The translations under genes were made by a program, and so were the position numbers. DNA of 64,000 nucleotides, taken from the NCBI RefSeq assembly GCF_003515775.1, contig NZ_QWEI01000003.1:1-64000 (forward strand), read 5' to 3'. The notes beneath the pieces were generated by a model. It made no database searches, had not been told where the DNA came from, and saw only the letters and a program-made list of their open reading frames with translations. The stretch is from Ureibacillus yapensis (GTDB lineage Bacteria; Bacillota; Bacilli; Bacillales_A; Planococcaceae). This document shows positions 55,553 through 63,051 of this stretch, one piece after another. Each line of letters begins with the position of its first letter. Within the stretch, counting starts at the first letter, position 1.

Positions 55553-56666
55553 ATGCAACTAAAAGCTGCGATTGATGAATTTATTCTGTATATTGAAATT
55601 GAAAAAAATTACTCTACACACACTGTTACAAGCTACGAATATGATCTACAGCATTTTCTTGAATTCTTAACAAATCATCAGTGTTCAACTGACTTGAATG
55701 AGATTACCAAAACACTTGTACGACGATTCATTCGGTATGAATTAAGTACAAGACACCAACAAGCTCGTTCAGTGAATCGTAAAATTTCCTCCTTAAAATC
55801 ATTTACTAAATTTTGTTTGGAAGAAAAATATTTACAGCATGATTTTATGACTGGAATTGAAACACCAAAAACAGATGCTAAACTCCCTGTTTATATGACA
55901 GTGAAAGATTTACAGCAATTATTTCACTCTTTAGAACAAGATCGATCACGCTTGGCACAACGTAATGAATTGATGTTTAAATTACTTGTAACAACTGGTA
56001 TGAGACGTTCTGAACTGGTTTCCTTGACCTGGGAGCAATTGGATTTTACGAACGAGACTGTGAAAATCTATGGTAAAGGTAAAAAGGAACGTCTGTTGCC
56101 TCTCCATCCACAAGTAATGCATTCTAACGGCTTATAAAGAAGCGTTAAATCCTGACCAAGCGTATCGAACAGAAGCAGTTTTTTTGAATCATCATGGGCA
56201 ACCGCTCGATCCACGTGGCTTACATGTCATTTTTAAAAAGGCGTTAAAAAAAGCAAGCCTCCCTCCTGCCCGTTTTTCTTTACATCATTTGCGCCATACC
56301 TTTGCGACTTTGATGCTTCAAGAAAACAATGAAAATATAGATTTACGAGTCCTTCAGGAACTTTTAGGCCATGAGAGTATAATTTCAACCGAAGTTTATA
56401 CTCATGTTGAGTTTGAGCAAAAAAAGAAAGCCATCAATTCCTTTAATATTTTTAATCTGTTATTCTTAATAGAAGAAACTACCCATTATTGGGTAGTTAT
56501 TTTTTTGCATATGGTCCATAAAAATATGGCGGATAATGACCGGTTGGTGGCTGTGGTGGATAATTATAATTCATTTGTGGTGGAGCCATTGGATAGCCGG
56601 TCGGTTGTAATCCGTATTGCTGATAAGGGTAAATTGGTGCCATTGAATGTGTTGGGGCTACGTTAA
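55553..56666 (+). pseudogene. Frameshifted XerC-like tyrosine recombinase
   Basis: The first part (from ATG 55553, with GGAGA upstream) encodes the SAM-like core-binding domain and half of the catalytic domain, ending early at 56137. Near 56115-56125 the protein continues in another frame (ILTAYKEALNPDQAYR, then EAVFLNHHGQPLDPRGL). Together they contain the full catalytic set: Arg in TTGMRRSEL, Lys in YGKGKKERLLPL, HHLRHTFA, LLGHESI and Tyr in EVYTHV. The C-terminal reading frame runs past a hairpin and into the neighbouring gene to 56666; the native stop was probably near 56460. A single sequencing or real indel would explain the break. Confidence 0.8.
56477..56508 (+). terminator. Rho-independent terminator behind the XerC-like gene
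   Basis: AACTACCCA pairs with TGGGTAGTT, followed by ATTTTTTT. It overlaps the end of the convergent recombinase gene. Confidence 0.8.
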
Positions 56667-57900
56667 TGCCCTCTGCTGTATGAAATAATGAATTGGAATG
56701 ATCTGTCGTAGTTGATAACATTTGCTCCATTTTTCGGGAAAAAGTAAACCGAATAATATCGTCTTTAAATACATTGATATAGTATGCATTTTTCTTCTGG
56801 TTCTCAAATGCAACGGGCAATTGTTCATAAATCGATTCTAGATCCATCTCTACATTGAATTTTTCTTCCATTTCTAGTGCGGTTTCTAATACGGTTTCTA
56901 GTAATAATTGCGCTATGCGAAGTTGTTTTACTTCCCTCGAATCTTTACGAAAATATCGTGATAAAACGCCTTGTGTTGTTTTTTTAGAGTGTAATAACAA
57001 CATACGAATTGCATTATCTTCTACTCCCATATCGTGAAAGATGGTCGCGACTGAATAGCGCAAGCCATGCGGTGTAAAATATTTATCCGTTTTTGTAATT
57101 TTACTCCCAGTGTTTACACCTTCTTTTTCGGTCACGGATGTTTTAATAATCCAGCCCAAATGCTCACAAATCTTTCTCACAATATAATTCATTTGTTTAT
57201 TAGCAAACGCCTTTCCGCGCAAGCCATATAATAGTGCATCCTCTGGTTCCTTCCCCTCCGCAGATTCCACAAGAACTGACATCGCTTTTGGGGGAAGTGG
57301 AAGAAAACCTTCTCGATTTTTAGAATTGATCCTTTTTTCTTCTTCTTGGAAGTTTACCTCCATTTTATCCAATGTGATGTTTAATGCGCTTGATTCGTGA
57401 TCAAGAGAATTAACTTTTAGTTCTTTTAAATTTGTAGACCGTAGACCTGTATAAATATCTGTTAAAATGGGAGCTAAAACATTAACTCCTTCAGATTGTA
57501 ATTCATGAGCTGCTTTATATACTTGATACAGTTCGACTAAATTTAAGTCTTTCGATAGATGCGATTCGGCTGAATAATCCTCAATCTCAAGGTTTAAAAA
57601 TGGATTACCAGTGATTATACCTTCATTATTTAAATGACTAAATAATGAAGGTATCGTGCTTTTACGTTGATTTAATGTACTAGGTTGGAATGTACCATAG
57701 TGATCTTTCAACCACTTTTTCCCATAATCATATGTAACATTTTCAATAATTGGTTCCAATCCTACACTTTTCATGTGTTCTGCTATTAATTTGATATTTC
57801 GACGATATGCTTTTTTAGAATTTGCTGACCATACACTCACACTCTCTTGTGCTAGGTAAGCTTCTTCCAATGTACTTTTTACTGTGATGTTATTATTCAT
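56497..57900 (-). CDS. Tyrosine-type site-specific recombinase with proline/tyrosine-rich tail, 467 aa
   Basis: The N-terminal SAM-like domain (about residues 10-110 from the chosen start) binds DNA core sites. The catalytic domain shows LTDIYTGLRSTNLKEL (Arg), TPHGLRYSVATIFHDMG (HxxR) and LLLHSKKTTQGVLSRYFRKD (His and nucleophile Tyr). The GH before the tyrosine reads LLLHS, a variant. Residues beyond about 390 are an unusual low-complexity tail rich in Pro, Tyr and Gln (YPYQQYGLQPTGYP). I chose the ATG at 57900 because GAGGGA lies six bases before it. A terminator-like hairpin sits immediately upstream (57930-57993). It converges on the broken XerC-like gene. Confidence 0.83.
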   Translation of the reverse strand: MNNNITVKSTLEEAYLAQESVSVWSANSKKAYRRNIKLIAEHMKSVGLEPIIENVTYDYGKKWLKDHYGTFQPSTLNQRKSTIPSLFSHLNNEGIITGNPFLNLEIEDYSAESHLSKDLNLVELYQVYKAAHELQSEGVNVLAPILTDIYTGLRSTNLKELKVNSLDHESSALNITLDKMEVNFQEEEKRINSKNREGFLPLPPKAMSVLVESAEGKEPEDALLYGLRGKAFANKQMNYIVRKICEHLGWIIKTSVTEKEGVNTGSKITKTDKYFTPHGLRYSVATIFHDMGVEDNAIRMLLLHSKKTTQGVLSRYFRKDSREVKQLRIAQLLLETVLETALEMEEKFNVEMDLESIYEQLPVAFENQKKNAYYINVFKDDIIRFTFSRKMEQMLSTTTDHSNSLFHTAEGINVAPTHSMAPIYPYQQYGLQPTGYPMAPPQMNYNYPPQPPTGHYPPYFYGPYAKK

Positions 57901-57929
57901 CTCATGTCCCTCATTTCTAAAAATACAAA

Positions 57930-57993
57930 AAATCCCCAAACTAAATACAAGTCATCACATGAAATACGATGACATCGTAAAAGTTTGGGGATC
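57930..57993 (-). promoter_or_regulatory. Terminator-like leader hairpin (possible attenuator) of the recombinase gene
   Basis: On the minus strand ATCCCCAAACT pairs with AGTTTGGGGAT across 40 bases that hold a second hairpin (ACGATGTCATCGT). A TTTTTTGTATTTTT run follows. The ribosome site and start codon of the recombinase lie within 30 bases downstream. Transcripts arriving from upstream would stop here unless the stem is disrupted. Confidence 0.6.
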
Positions 57994-58091
57994 TCCCTTT
58001 TTTTATATTAATATACTACCAATGTATAGAAATTTTAATTATTTGTCAAATACTTTTTTTACTTATTTTCAGAATCAATGATATAAAGTAA

Positions 58092-58156
58092 AAATGGCCC
58101 TTTATATAAAGAAGGCCCAATTCCTTTTACAAGAATTACGCCCGACTGTGAATAGT
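58092..58156 (-). repeat. Interspersed inverted-repeat element, copy 12 (long form, inverted)
   Basis: On the minus strand it reads ATTCACAGTCGGGC, inner stem TAATTC / GAATTG with loop TTGTAAAAG, then AAAGGGCCATTTTT. It is the same family as the copies in the first 9 kb but in the opposite orientation, about 49 kb away. Confidence 0.75.
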
Positions 58157-58206
58157 AAAAATTTAATATGTGGAAGACTAAAAGTATTTGTTTTCATATG
58201 TATCAA

Positions 58207-58689
58207 TTAACTTTTAAATTCTGCAAACGGTAGTTCTTCATTTTGTACTACTAGTTCTCTTAGTTCTATAAAAATTTCTTTGTAAAAATGAGTAGTAAAA
58301 GTAAATGCTTCAAGCTCATAATCAGTGAGTGGAAATTCTTCGTTATCATCAGTGAATTGTATGTTCTTTAAATCCTTACTAATCTTATGGCCTAAAAAAT
58401 AGCCAAAAGAATTGGGATGTGTTAATTCCGAGAGCTGATCATATCCCTTTCTAAATTTGGTATCAGTATAGCCATATTTCTTTTTTAGAAAATGGTCAGC
58501 TGCATCAATTAATTTCATTACATTGAAGGGGTCAGGAGAATCCGGCAAATTTATCTTATCTTTTGTTCCAAGATACAATTTTAACAAAATAGAATCAAAT
58601 TCTTCTGAAGTTAGAACTTGTTCCTTAAACTGTATATACTTTTTATGAGCTAAAGCAATCGCACCTGTTGTCTCAAATAATGCCCTCAC
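58207..58689 (-). CDS. Helical hypothetical protein, probably N-terminally truncated, 160 aa
   Basis: The frame stays open upstream of the GTG at 58689 to a TAG at 58738, and the extra residues (VIESLNQQNPLCSAIIVRALFETTG) look like genuine protein. The gene has therefore probably lost its beginning. The protein is alpha-helical, with SELTHPNSFGYFLGH as its most distinctive segment, similar in style to HEPN/DUF5677-like proteins, but the short RxxxxH motif is not clear. The function is unknown. It follows an ATPase stub in the same frame, separated only by the TAG. Confidence 0.5.
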   Translation of the reverse strand: MRALFETTGAIALAHKKYIQFKEQVLTSEEFDSILLKLYLGTKDKINLPDSPDPFNVMKLIDAADHFLKKKYGYTDTKFRKGYDQLSELTHPNSFGYFLGHKISKDLKNIQFTDDNEEFPLTDYELEAFTFTTHFYKEIFIELRELVVQNEELPFAEFKS

Positions 58690-58737
58690 AATTATTGCAG
58701 AGCATAGGGGGTTTTGTTGATTTAAGCTCTCGATAAC

Positions 58738-58875
58738 CTAGTGCTTCATCTCCATAACATTTGTCTTTCCAATATTATTCTTCCCGACGATAAAGTTCAT
58801 CGCTTTGTCAAAGTAAAACTTTGTTCCCGAAAGGTTTCTAAAGTTTTCGATCTCATTTATTTCGCTTACAAACAT
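58738..58875 (-). pseudogene. Truncated N-terminus of an AAA/OLD-family ATPase, 45 codons
   Basis: From ATG 58875, with GAGGTGGG upstream, the frame encodes MFVSEINEIENFRNL and then FIVGKNNIGKTNVMEM. This is the first strand and Walker A (GKNNIGKTN) of RecF/OLD-type ATPases, which are often partners of nucleases in phage defence. It stops at TAG after residue 45, whereas such proteins have 400-700 residues. The rest is absent; a different protein sequence continues in the same frame after the stop. Confidence 0.7.
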
Positions 58876-59394
58876 ATTCCCACCTCATTTATATTGCTAA
58901 AACTACAAATTATAAATATTATTTTTTCTTCCTCTATGTACTCGTTAATAAGTAGGAACAATATAATCCTTATTAATCAAGGCCTTTCCAATAATAGAAT
59001 ACACAGACTTCTTCAAAGCTTCCTCTAATATCCATATATCGTTCTAGTGCGAGGTTGTTAGGCTTAAAAACAGAAAGGTTTTAACCAGCTGCTCTTCAGG
59101 TGAAATAGTGATCCAACATCACTAAGTTTTAATAGAAACACAACCTGCGCCAATATTACATAAACCTGTTTCGGGTACAATTAACGCTTTAGCTACTTTG
59201 AAATCCCCTGCTAAATAAGCAATAACCGAACGCACATGTTCATAGCCGGTAGTTGCCATATATAATAACTTATATATGTATCTCAAATACTTTCGTGTAT
59301 AGAACTTTTTTAAGTAACAATGTAAAACTGCAAAAGTGTAGTAAAATGAAATTAAACCCATTATTATACTTATCATCACCTAATAAACTTCTTT
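58876..59394. other. Stretch with gene fragments only
   Basis: I see no complete gene here. On the minus strand two fragments look protein-like: one around 58950-59050 (LEEALKKSVYSIIGKALINKDYIVPTY) and one at 59122-59259. The area appears to be a junction of decayed genes. Confidence 0.4.
59122..59259 (-). pseudogene. Possible C-terminal gene fragment, 45 codons
   Basis: The frame reads MATTGYEHVRSVIAYLAG, then KALIVPETGLCNIGAGCV. It looks like the end of an enzyme, but I cannot name the parent. The frame upstream is a hydrophobic AT-rich sequence that does not look like its natural continuation. No ribosome site. Confidence 0.3.
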
Positions 59395-60240
59395 TCAATT
59401 ATGGTTATAGCCGAACGATATCGTTTGAAGCTTCCGTTTGAAATTGTTTTCAACTTCAACTGCTTCTATTGCTGTAATATCCTTTGGCAATACTTTTAAA
59501 ATCGAATATTGGAAATGTATGTGCGCGGTAGAGTTAAGAGCATGAAGCTGTTTAAATGCTTCATTCCCTCCATGTAATGTTGAGGCATATTCAGTCCAAC
59601 GACCAAGCAAACCATTTTTACTGTATGAAGATCCGATATAGATTTTACCATTTGAAAGATCTGTAATTGCATAAATAGCATTGATAGAACTTAGAGCGAT
59701 ATGCCAATCATTATAAATTTGTCGGTTATTGATGATTTCTTTTAACTCGTTATAAGTTAATAAGACATTTTCGTAACCCGGAAAGACAAATTTACTTGTA
59801 TTCACTAGCTGTGTAATGATTTTTTCATTCGTTCCTTTTTGAGACCATTTAACAGCTGCCTTTCCCCATTCAATATATAATTTATTTTCATATGTAATTA
59901 ATGGGTCATTATCAATTTCAAATAAAGGATGCATAATTTCATCATTATAAGGTTCTAATATAAATGAAGAACAATTTGGCGAAATTAACGGTGTGTTTCC
60001 ATGTCTTACTTCATATGATTTTAAATATTTCGCAGTAGTTCCTTCATCTGCTGAAAAAACAATTACTTTATCGTACCCGTTAAAAAAATGAGGCGATTGT
60101 TTTTGGGTATATTCACGTAAAAAGCCATTACGATATGCTTTGATAAATCGTTCATGTTTCAACGAATGACGGATAAGTAATGTTTTATTCAAGTTGTAAT
60201 TGCAACGTTGTAGTAAATCTGATAATAATAAATGGGCCAT
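59395..60240 (-). CDS. GIY-YIG family endonuclease-like protein, 281 aa
   Basis: The C-terminal part (about 187-275) is a GIY-YIG domain. NAIYAITDLSNGKIYIGSSYSKNGLLGRWTEYA carries the modified AIY and the YIG motifs and the catalytic Arg, and EAVEVENNFKRKL supplies the metal-binding Glu and downstream Asn. The N-terminal 185 residues, including NGYDKVIVFSADEGTTAKYL, are an unidentified, possibly DNA-recognising region. The architecture fits a restriction-like nuclease. GGGAG lies seven bases before the ATG. It is third in a minus-strand unit with two tiny genes. Confidence 0.8.
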   Translation of the reverse strand: MAHLLLSDLLQRCNYNLNKTLLIRHSLKHERFIKAYRNGFLREYTQKQSPHFFNGYDKVIVFSADEGTTAKYLKSYEVRHGNTPLISPNCSSFILEPYNDEIMHPLFEIDNDPLITYENKLYIEWGKAAVKWSQKGTNEKIITQLVNTSKFVFPGYENVLLTYNELKEIINNRQIYNDWHIALSSINAIYAITDLSNGKIYIGSSYSKNGLLGRWTEYASTLHGGNEAFKQLHALNSTAHIHFQYSILKVLPKDITAIEAVEVENNFKRKLQTISFGYNHN

Positions 60241-60251
60241 TTTTTCTCCCT

Positions 60252-60386
60252 TTAGATTATAAAGTGTGTATAATTAATCGAAATTTTAAGTCCCGGATTC
60301 TCGATCCATTGATATTGCTTCCCATCAAGCATTAGAATATTGGTTTCATCTTCTTCGAAAGATACATAAACACTATTATCATTCAT
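60252..60386 (-). CDS. Small protein of the GIY-YIG unit, 44 aa
   Basis: The acidic peptide MNDNSVYVSFEEDETNILML ends GLKISINYTHFII, and its stop codon lies 12 bases before the GIY-YIG start. Its ATG overlaps the end of the upstream small gene by eight bases (ATGAATGA), which suggests translational coupling. An earlier in-frame ATG at 60401 is possible. No family recognised. Confidence 0.45.
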   Translation of the reverse strand: MNDNSVYVSFEEDETNILMLDGKQYQWIENPGLKISINYTHFII

Positions 60387-60543
60387 CCTCATTTTTTTCA
60401 TTTAATAAATATCTTTTGTATTCTATATAATATTTCAAAGTTCTCTCATACTCATTTGCTCTGTTTGCATATGTATCATTAATCTTTCCAATGATTTCTT
60501 CATTTAATTGATTTTCACTGTTGTAAATTTTTTTCTCAACCAT
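60379..60543 (-). CDS. Small charged protein of the GIY-YIG unit, 54 aa
   Basis: This highly charged helical peptide reads MVEKKIYNSENQLNEEIIGK and continues NDTYANRANEYERTLKYYIEYKRYLL. The tail NEKNEDE overlaps the next small gene. A weak ribosome-site-like AGCAGG precedes the ATG. Natural codon use and the overlap support a real gene, but no family is recognised. Confidence 0.45.
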   Translation of the reverse strand: MVEKKIYNSENQLNEEIIGKINDTYANRANEYERTLKYYIEYKRYLLNEKNEDE

Positions 60544-60812
60544 ATTAATAAGCCTGCTATTATACTGACGCTAACTGAGTTATCTTTCAACTTTTTAGCA
60601 TCATTAATTATTAAATGCCTTTTCTTTAGGAATTCAATAAACTCCAAACATCTTCCCCACCTTAATTATTATTAATTTCAAAGAAATTATCTAATTATGA
60701 TTGAATACATCTCCAGAACCAATTACAGAATTAATTCCTTTATACCTTTTTTAAGGATATATTTTCCTATTTACTTATTATAAACTAAAAGTAGCAAAAA
60801 GGAGTGATGTAT

Positions 60813-61604
60813 TTGTTAGCCGAAATTCATAAAAAAATATCACAGACTGGTAGCAACTTATCAGATCGTCTTGAAGATAAGCTTACAGGTGATTTCTTTG
60901 GGACGATTCGATATTTGCCTTTTGAACTCGGATTGAGGCATGTTTTTTCAACAGCGGAATTTATTGAAAAACAAGGCGACGAAAATTGGCTGAAATTTAT
61001 AGAAAATGAAAAAGGATATGCAACTCAAATAGAGTTCTGGCACCGTGAGGATGAGGGAGAAATTGATGTATTATTTATAAATGACAAAGCGCTTATTGGT
61101 ATAGAAGTAAAATATTTGAGCGGTCTTTCATCCGATGATCAGGGTGATGGAATTGAGCTAGATTACACAGAAAGTTTAAATCAGTTGTCCCGCTATTCAA
61201 GAATGATTGAGAAACTTTCAAAGGACCGAGACTCGTACTTACTGTTTCTTGCTCCATACGAGATGATGAATGCAGTTAGGAAAAACATTTCGAATCGGTC
61301 CATTATTTCACCTTCAGTCGAACTTGGTTTTATGTGTTGGCAAGATATTCACGAATCGTTACTTAATCTGTATGTTAATCAAATTGAAACAGGACAGCAG
61401 CTAATACTCAGTGATTTAAAAGCTTTATTATCAAAAAAGGGATTTGCTAGCTATAAAGGTTTTAATAAAAATATATTTAATCAACCGATTATGAGAACAG
61501 CCTATTCTTTTAAGCATAAAGATTCTATAACCAATAACAATTGGATTTGGCCAAATAAATCCATTAAGGAGGAACAAGTTTATGAATTCAACACAACCGA
61601 CTAA
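60813..61604 (+). CDS. PD-(D/E)xK nuclease-like protein, 263 aa
   Basis: EGEIDVLFINDKALIGIEVKYLSG (near residues 85-108) has the Asp, hydrophobic strand and ExK arrangement of PD-(D/E)xK nucleases, including restriction-type enzymes. A preceding Glu in LEDKLTGDFFGTIRYLPFE could complete the site. The rest is mixed alpha/beta, and no DNA-binding motif is obvious. The frame opens at 60804, but AAAAAGGAG sits best before the TTG at 60813. The gene overlaps the next by 23 bases. A nuclease role is inference from the motif. Confidence 0.7.
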   Translation: MLAEIHKKISQTGSNLSDRLEDKLTGDFFGTIRYLPFELGLRHVFSTAEFIEKQGDENWLKFIENEKGYATQIEFWHREDEGEIDVLFINDKALIGIEVKYLSGLSSDDQGDGIELDYTESLNQLSRYSRMIEKLSKDRDSYLLFLAPYEMMNAVRKNISNRSIISPSVELGFMCWQDIHESLLNLYVNQIETGQQLILSDLKALLSKKGFASYKGFNKNIFNQPIMRTAYSFKHKDSITNNNWIWPNKSIKEEQVYEFNTTD

Positions 61605-62175
61605 TGTGGGGCAAAATATTTCGAATTCTATATATGTATTAAAAGAAACCTATAAAAATTTAAATTTACTATTTTCTGAGTTAGACAGAATTGCTGAAAA
61701 AGAAGGGTTTATTCCACTAACTCCAAAATTCTTACGTTGGAAATCAGATTCGAATTATAACGGTTGGTTAACAAGTAACTTTATCAAATTATATCAAATA
61801 GAAAAAGATCCCCCTCTAAAACATATTCAAAATTTGAAAGAGGGATTTATTTATGGGATTGAGGTTGACCTCGAAGGAGAAGATAACTATCCAATAATTT
61901 CATTAAGTAGATATCAATTTGATTTTTCAGAATGGTTCAGGATTCCAACTACTTCGGATCATTGGATTTTTTGGGATCCATTTAGAAAAGATAAATTTTT
62001 TGAAATTAATAAAGTTAATGATGTATGGATAAGCAAAACCTTAGAAAAATCAAAAATTCGTTATTGGGGAATGCAAAATGCTGTATCAATTGAAATTCCT
62101 CTTGTTTCAATCACTTCATCTGAAGAGATTAGATCGAAAATTTTCTTGGAATTCAATAATTTACCATCCTTTTAA
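61582..62175 (+). CDS. Hypothetical partner of the PD-(D/E)xK-like protein, 197 aa
   Basis: This soluble protein is rich in aromatic residues (SEWFRIPTTSDHWIFWDPFRKDKFFEI, SKIRYWGM). It begins with a helical region (YKNLNLLFSELDRIAEKEGF) and then looks like mainly beta structure. I do not recognise a family. It starts inside the end of the nuclease-like gene, with AAGGAGGAAC eight bases before the ATG, so the two are made together in fixed proportion. It could be an inhibitor, a specificity subunit or a sensor; the sequence does not decide. Confidence 0.65.
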   Translation: MNSTQPTNVGQNISNSIYVLKETYKNLNLLFSELDRIAEKEGFIPLTPKFLRWKSDSNYNGWLTSNFIKLYQIEKDPPLKHIQNLKEGFIYGIEVDLEGEDNYPIISLSRYQFDFSEWFRIPTTSDHWIFWDPFRKDKFFEINKVNDVWISKTLEKSKIRYWGMQNAVSIEIPLVSITSSEEIRSKIFLEFNNLPSF

Positions 62176-62588
62176 TAATCAACCTACTAAGTTCAAATCA
62201 AGAGCAAAGTCTGATAATGGCTATTTTCGCTCTCTGCCCTTGATTTGAACTAAAAGATGTCTCTCCTATTGTTTCCCCTACGTTAATATAAAGCAAATGA
62301 ATATCCACAATTCCTTTTTTTGACAACTCAAAAAAACCTCCTAACCTAAAAATCATTTTATTCTTTTAAATCATTTTAAAGGGTACTAGGCAAAAGAATA
62401 TTGTTAATATCTATTCTGATTAATATCCAAAAAACAAAATATTTACATAATAGGTTTTATTTCACAAAATTAAATATGATGGCCTTTGGTATTCTTCAAT
62501 GATTAACGGATTATTACATGTCTGAGTAGACATTTCACAATTAATTATTTTGTTTATACATCTGCATAAGTTGTCATAAAGAGAAAAT
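62176..62588. other. Intergenic stretch with a large inverted repeat
   Basis: No gene is seen. At 62190-62252 AGTTCAAATCAAG pairs with CTTGATTTGAACT around an imperfect inner stem; it has no T run and may be a weak terminator or a recombination site. The remaining sequence is AT-rich, without motifs that I can support. Confidence 0.4.
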
Positions 62589-62966
62589 TTATCTGGTATA
62601 GCCTGTAGCACCTTTTTTTGTTTCCTCACGCTTCTTCTCACATTCTTTATTTATCCTTTCCTTCTTCACTCTCTCAAGTTCTTATTTTCGTTGGTGTTCC
62701 AACTTATTATTTAAGAATAACTCCTGATAAGCTAAGCGGATTTCTTTTTGTACATTAGGCAAAGAAAAGCGAAGGGCGTCATTATCTACAATAAATGCCT
62801 CTGCAATTGACAGCGTATACGTATCAGTTAAGAACGTTGCTTTTGGTCGATTACTTGCGCGGTTTTCAACAACACGATAAATTTGAAATGCAATGTCAAC
62901 ATTTGCGGGTGTTACGTAAATTATACTTTTTACGTTTAAAAAATCCTCCATCTCAAAATTAATCAC
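62589..62966 (-). pseudogene. Small hypothetical gene interrupted by an in-frame stop
   Basis: The first 94 codons encode a soluble protein (IIYVTPANVDIAFQIYRVVENR ... VQKEIRLAYQELFLNNKLEHQRK). A TAA at 62682-62684 ends it. The same frame then continues for 31 codons as a very natural basic helix (ELERVKKERINKECEKK, then EETKKGATGYTR). This suggests that one C-to-T change (CAA to TAA) shortened the protein by its tail. The frame opens with GTG at 62966; an ATG at 62951 is also possible. It lies directly downstream of the partial gene that follows. Confidence 0.5.
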
Positions 62967-63051
62967 CTACATTACTTATTGATTGTGAGAAGGAGGAGTT
63001 ATTGAAAATATTATAATAATTTCAAGTAAACATTGGTTTGTAATTATTATT

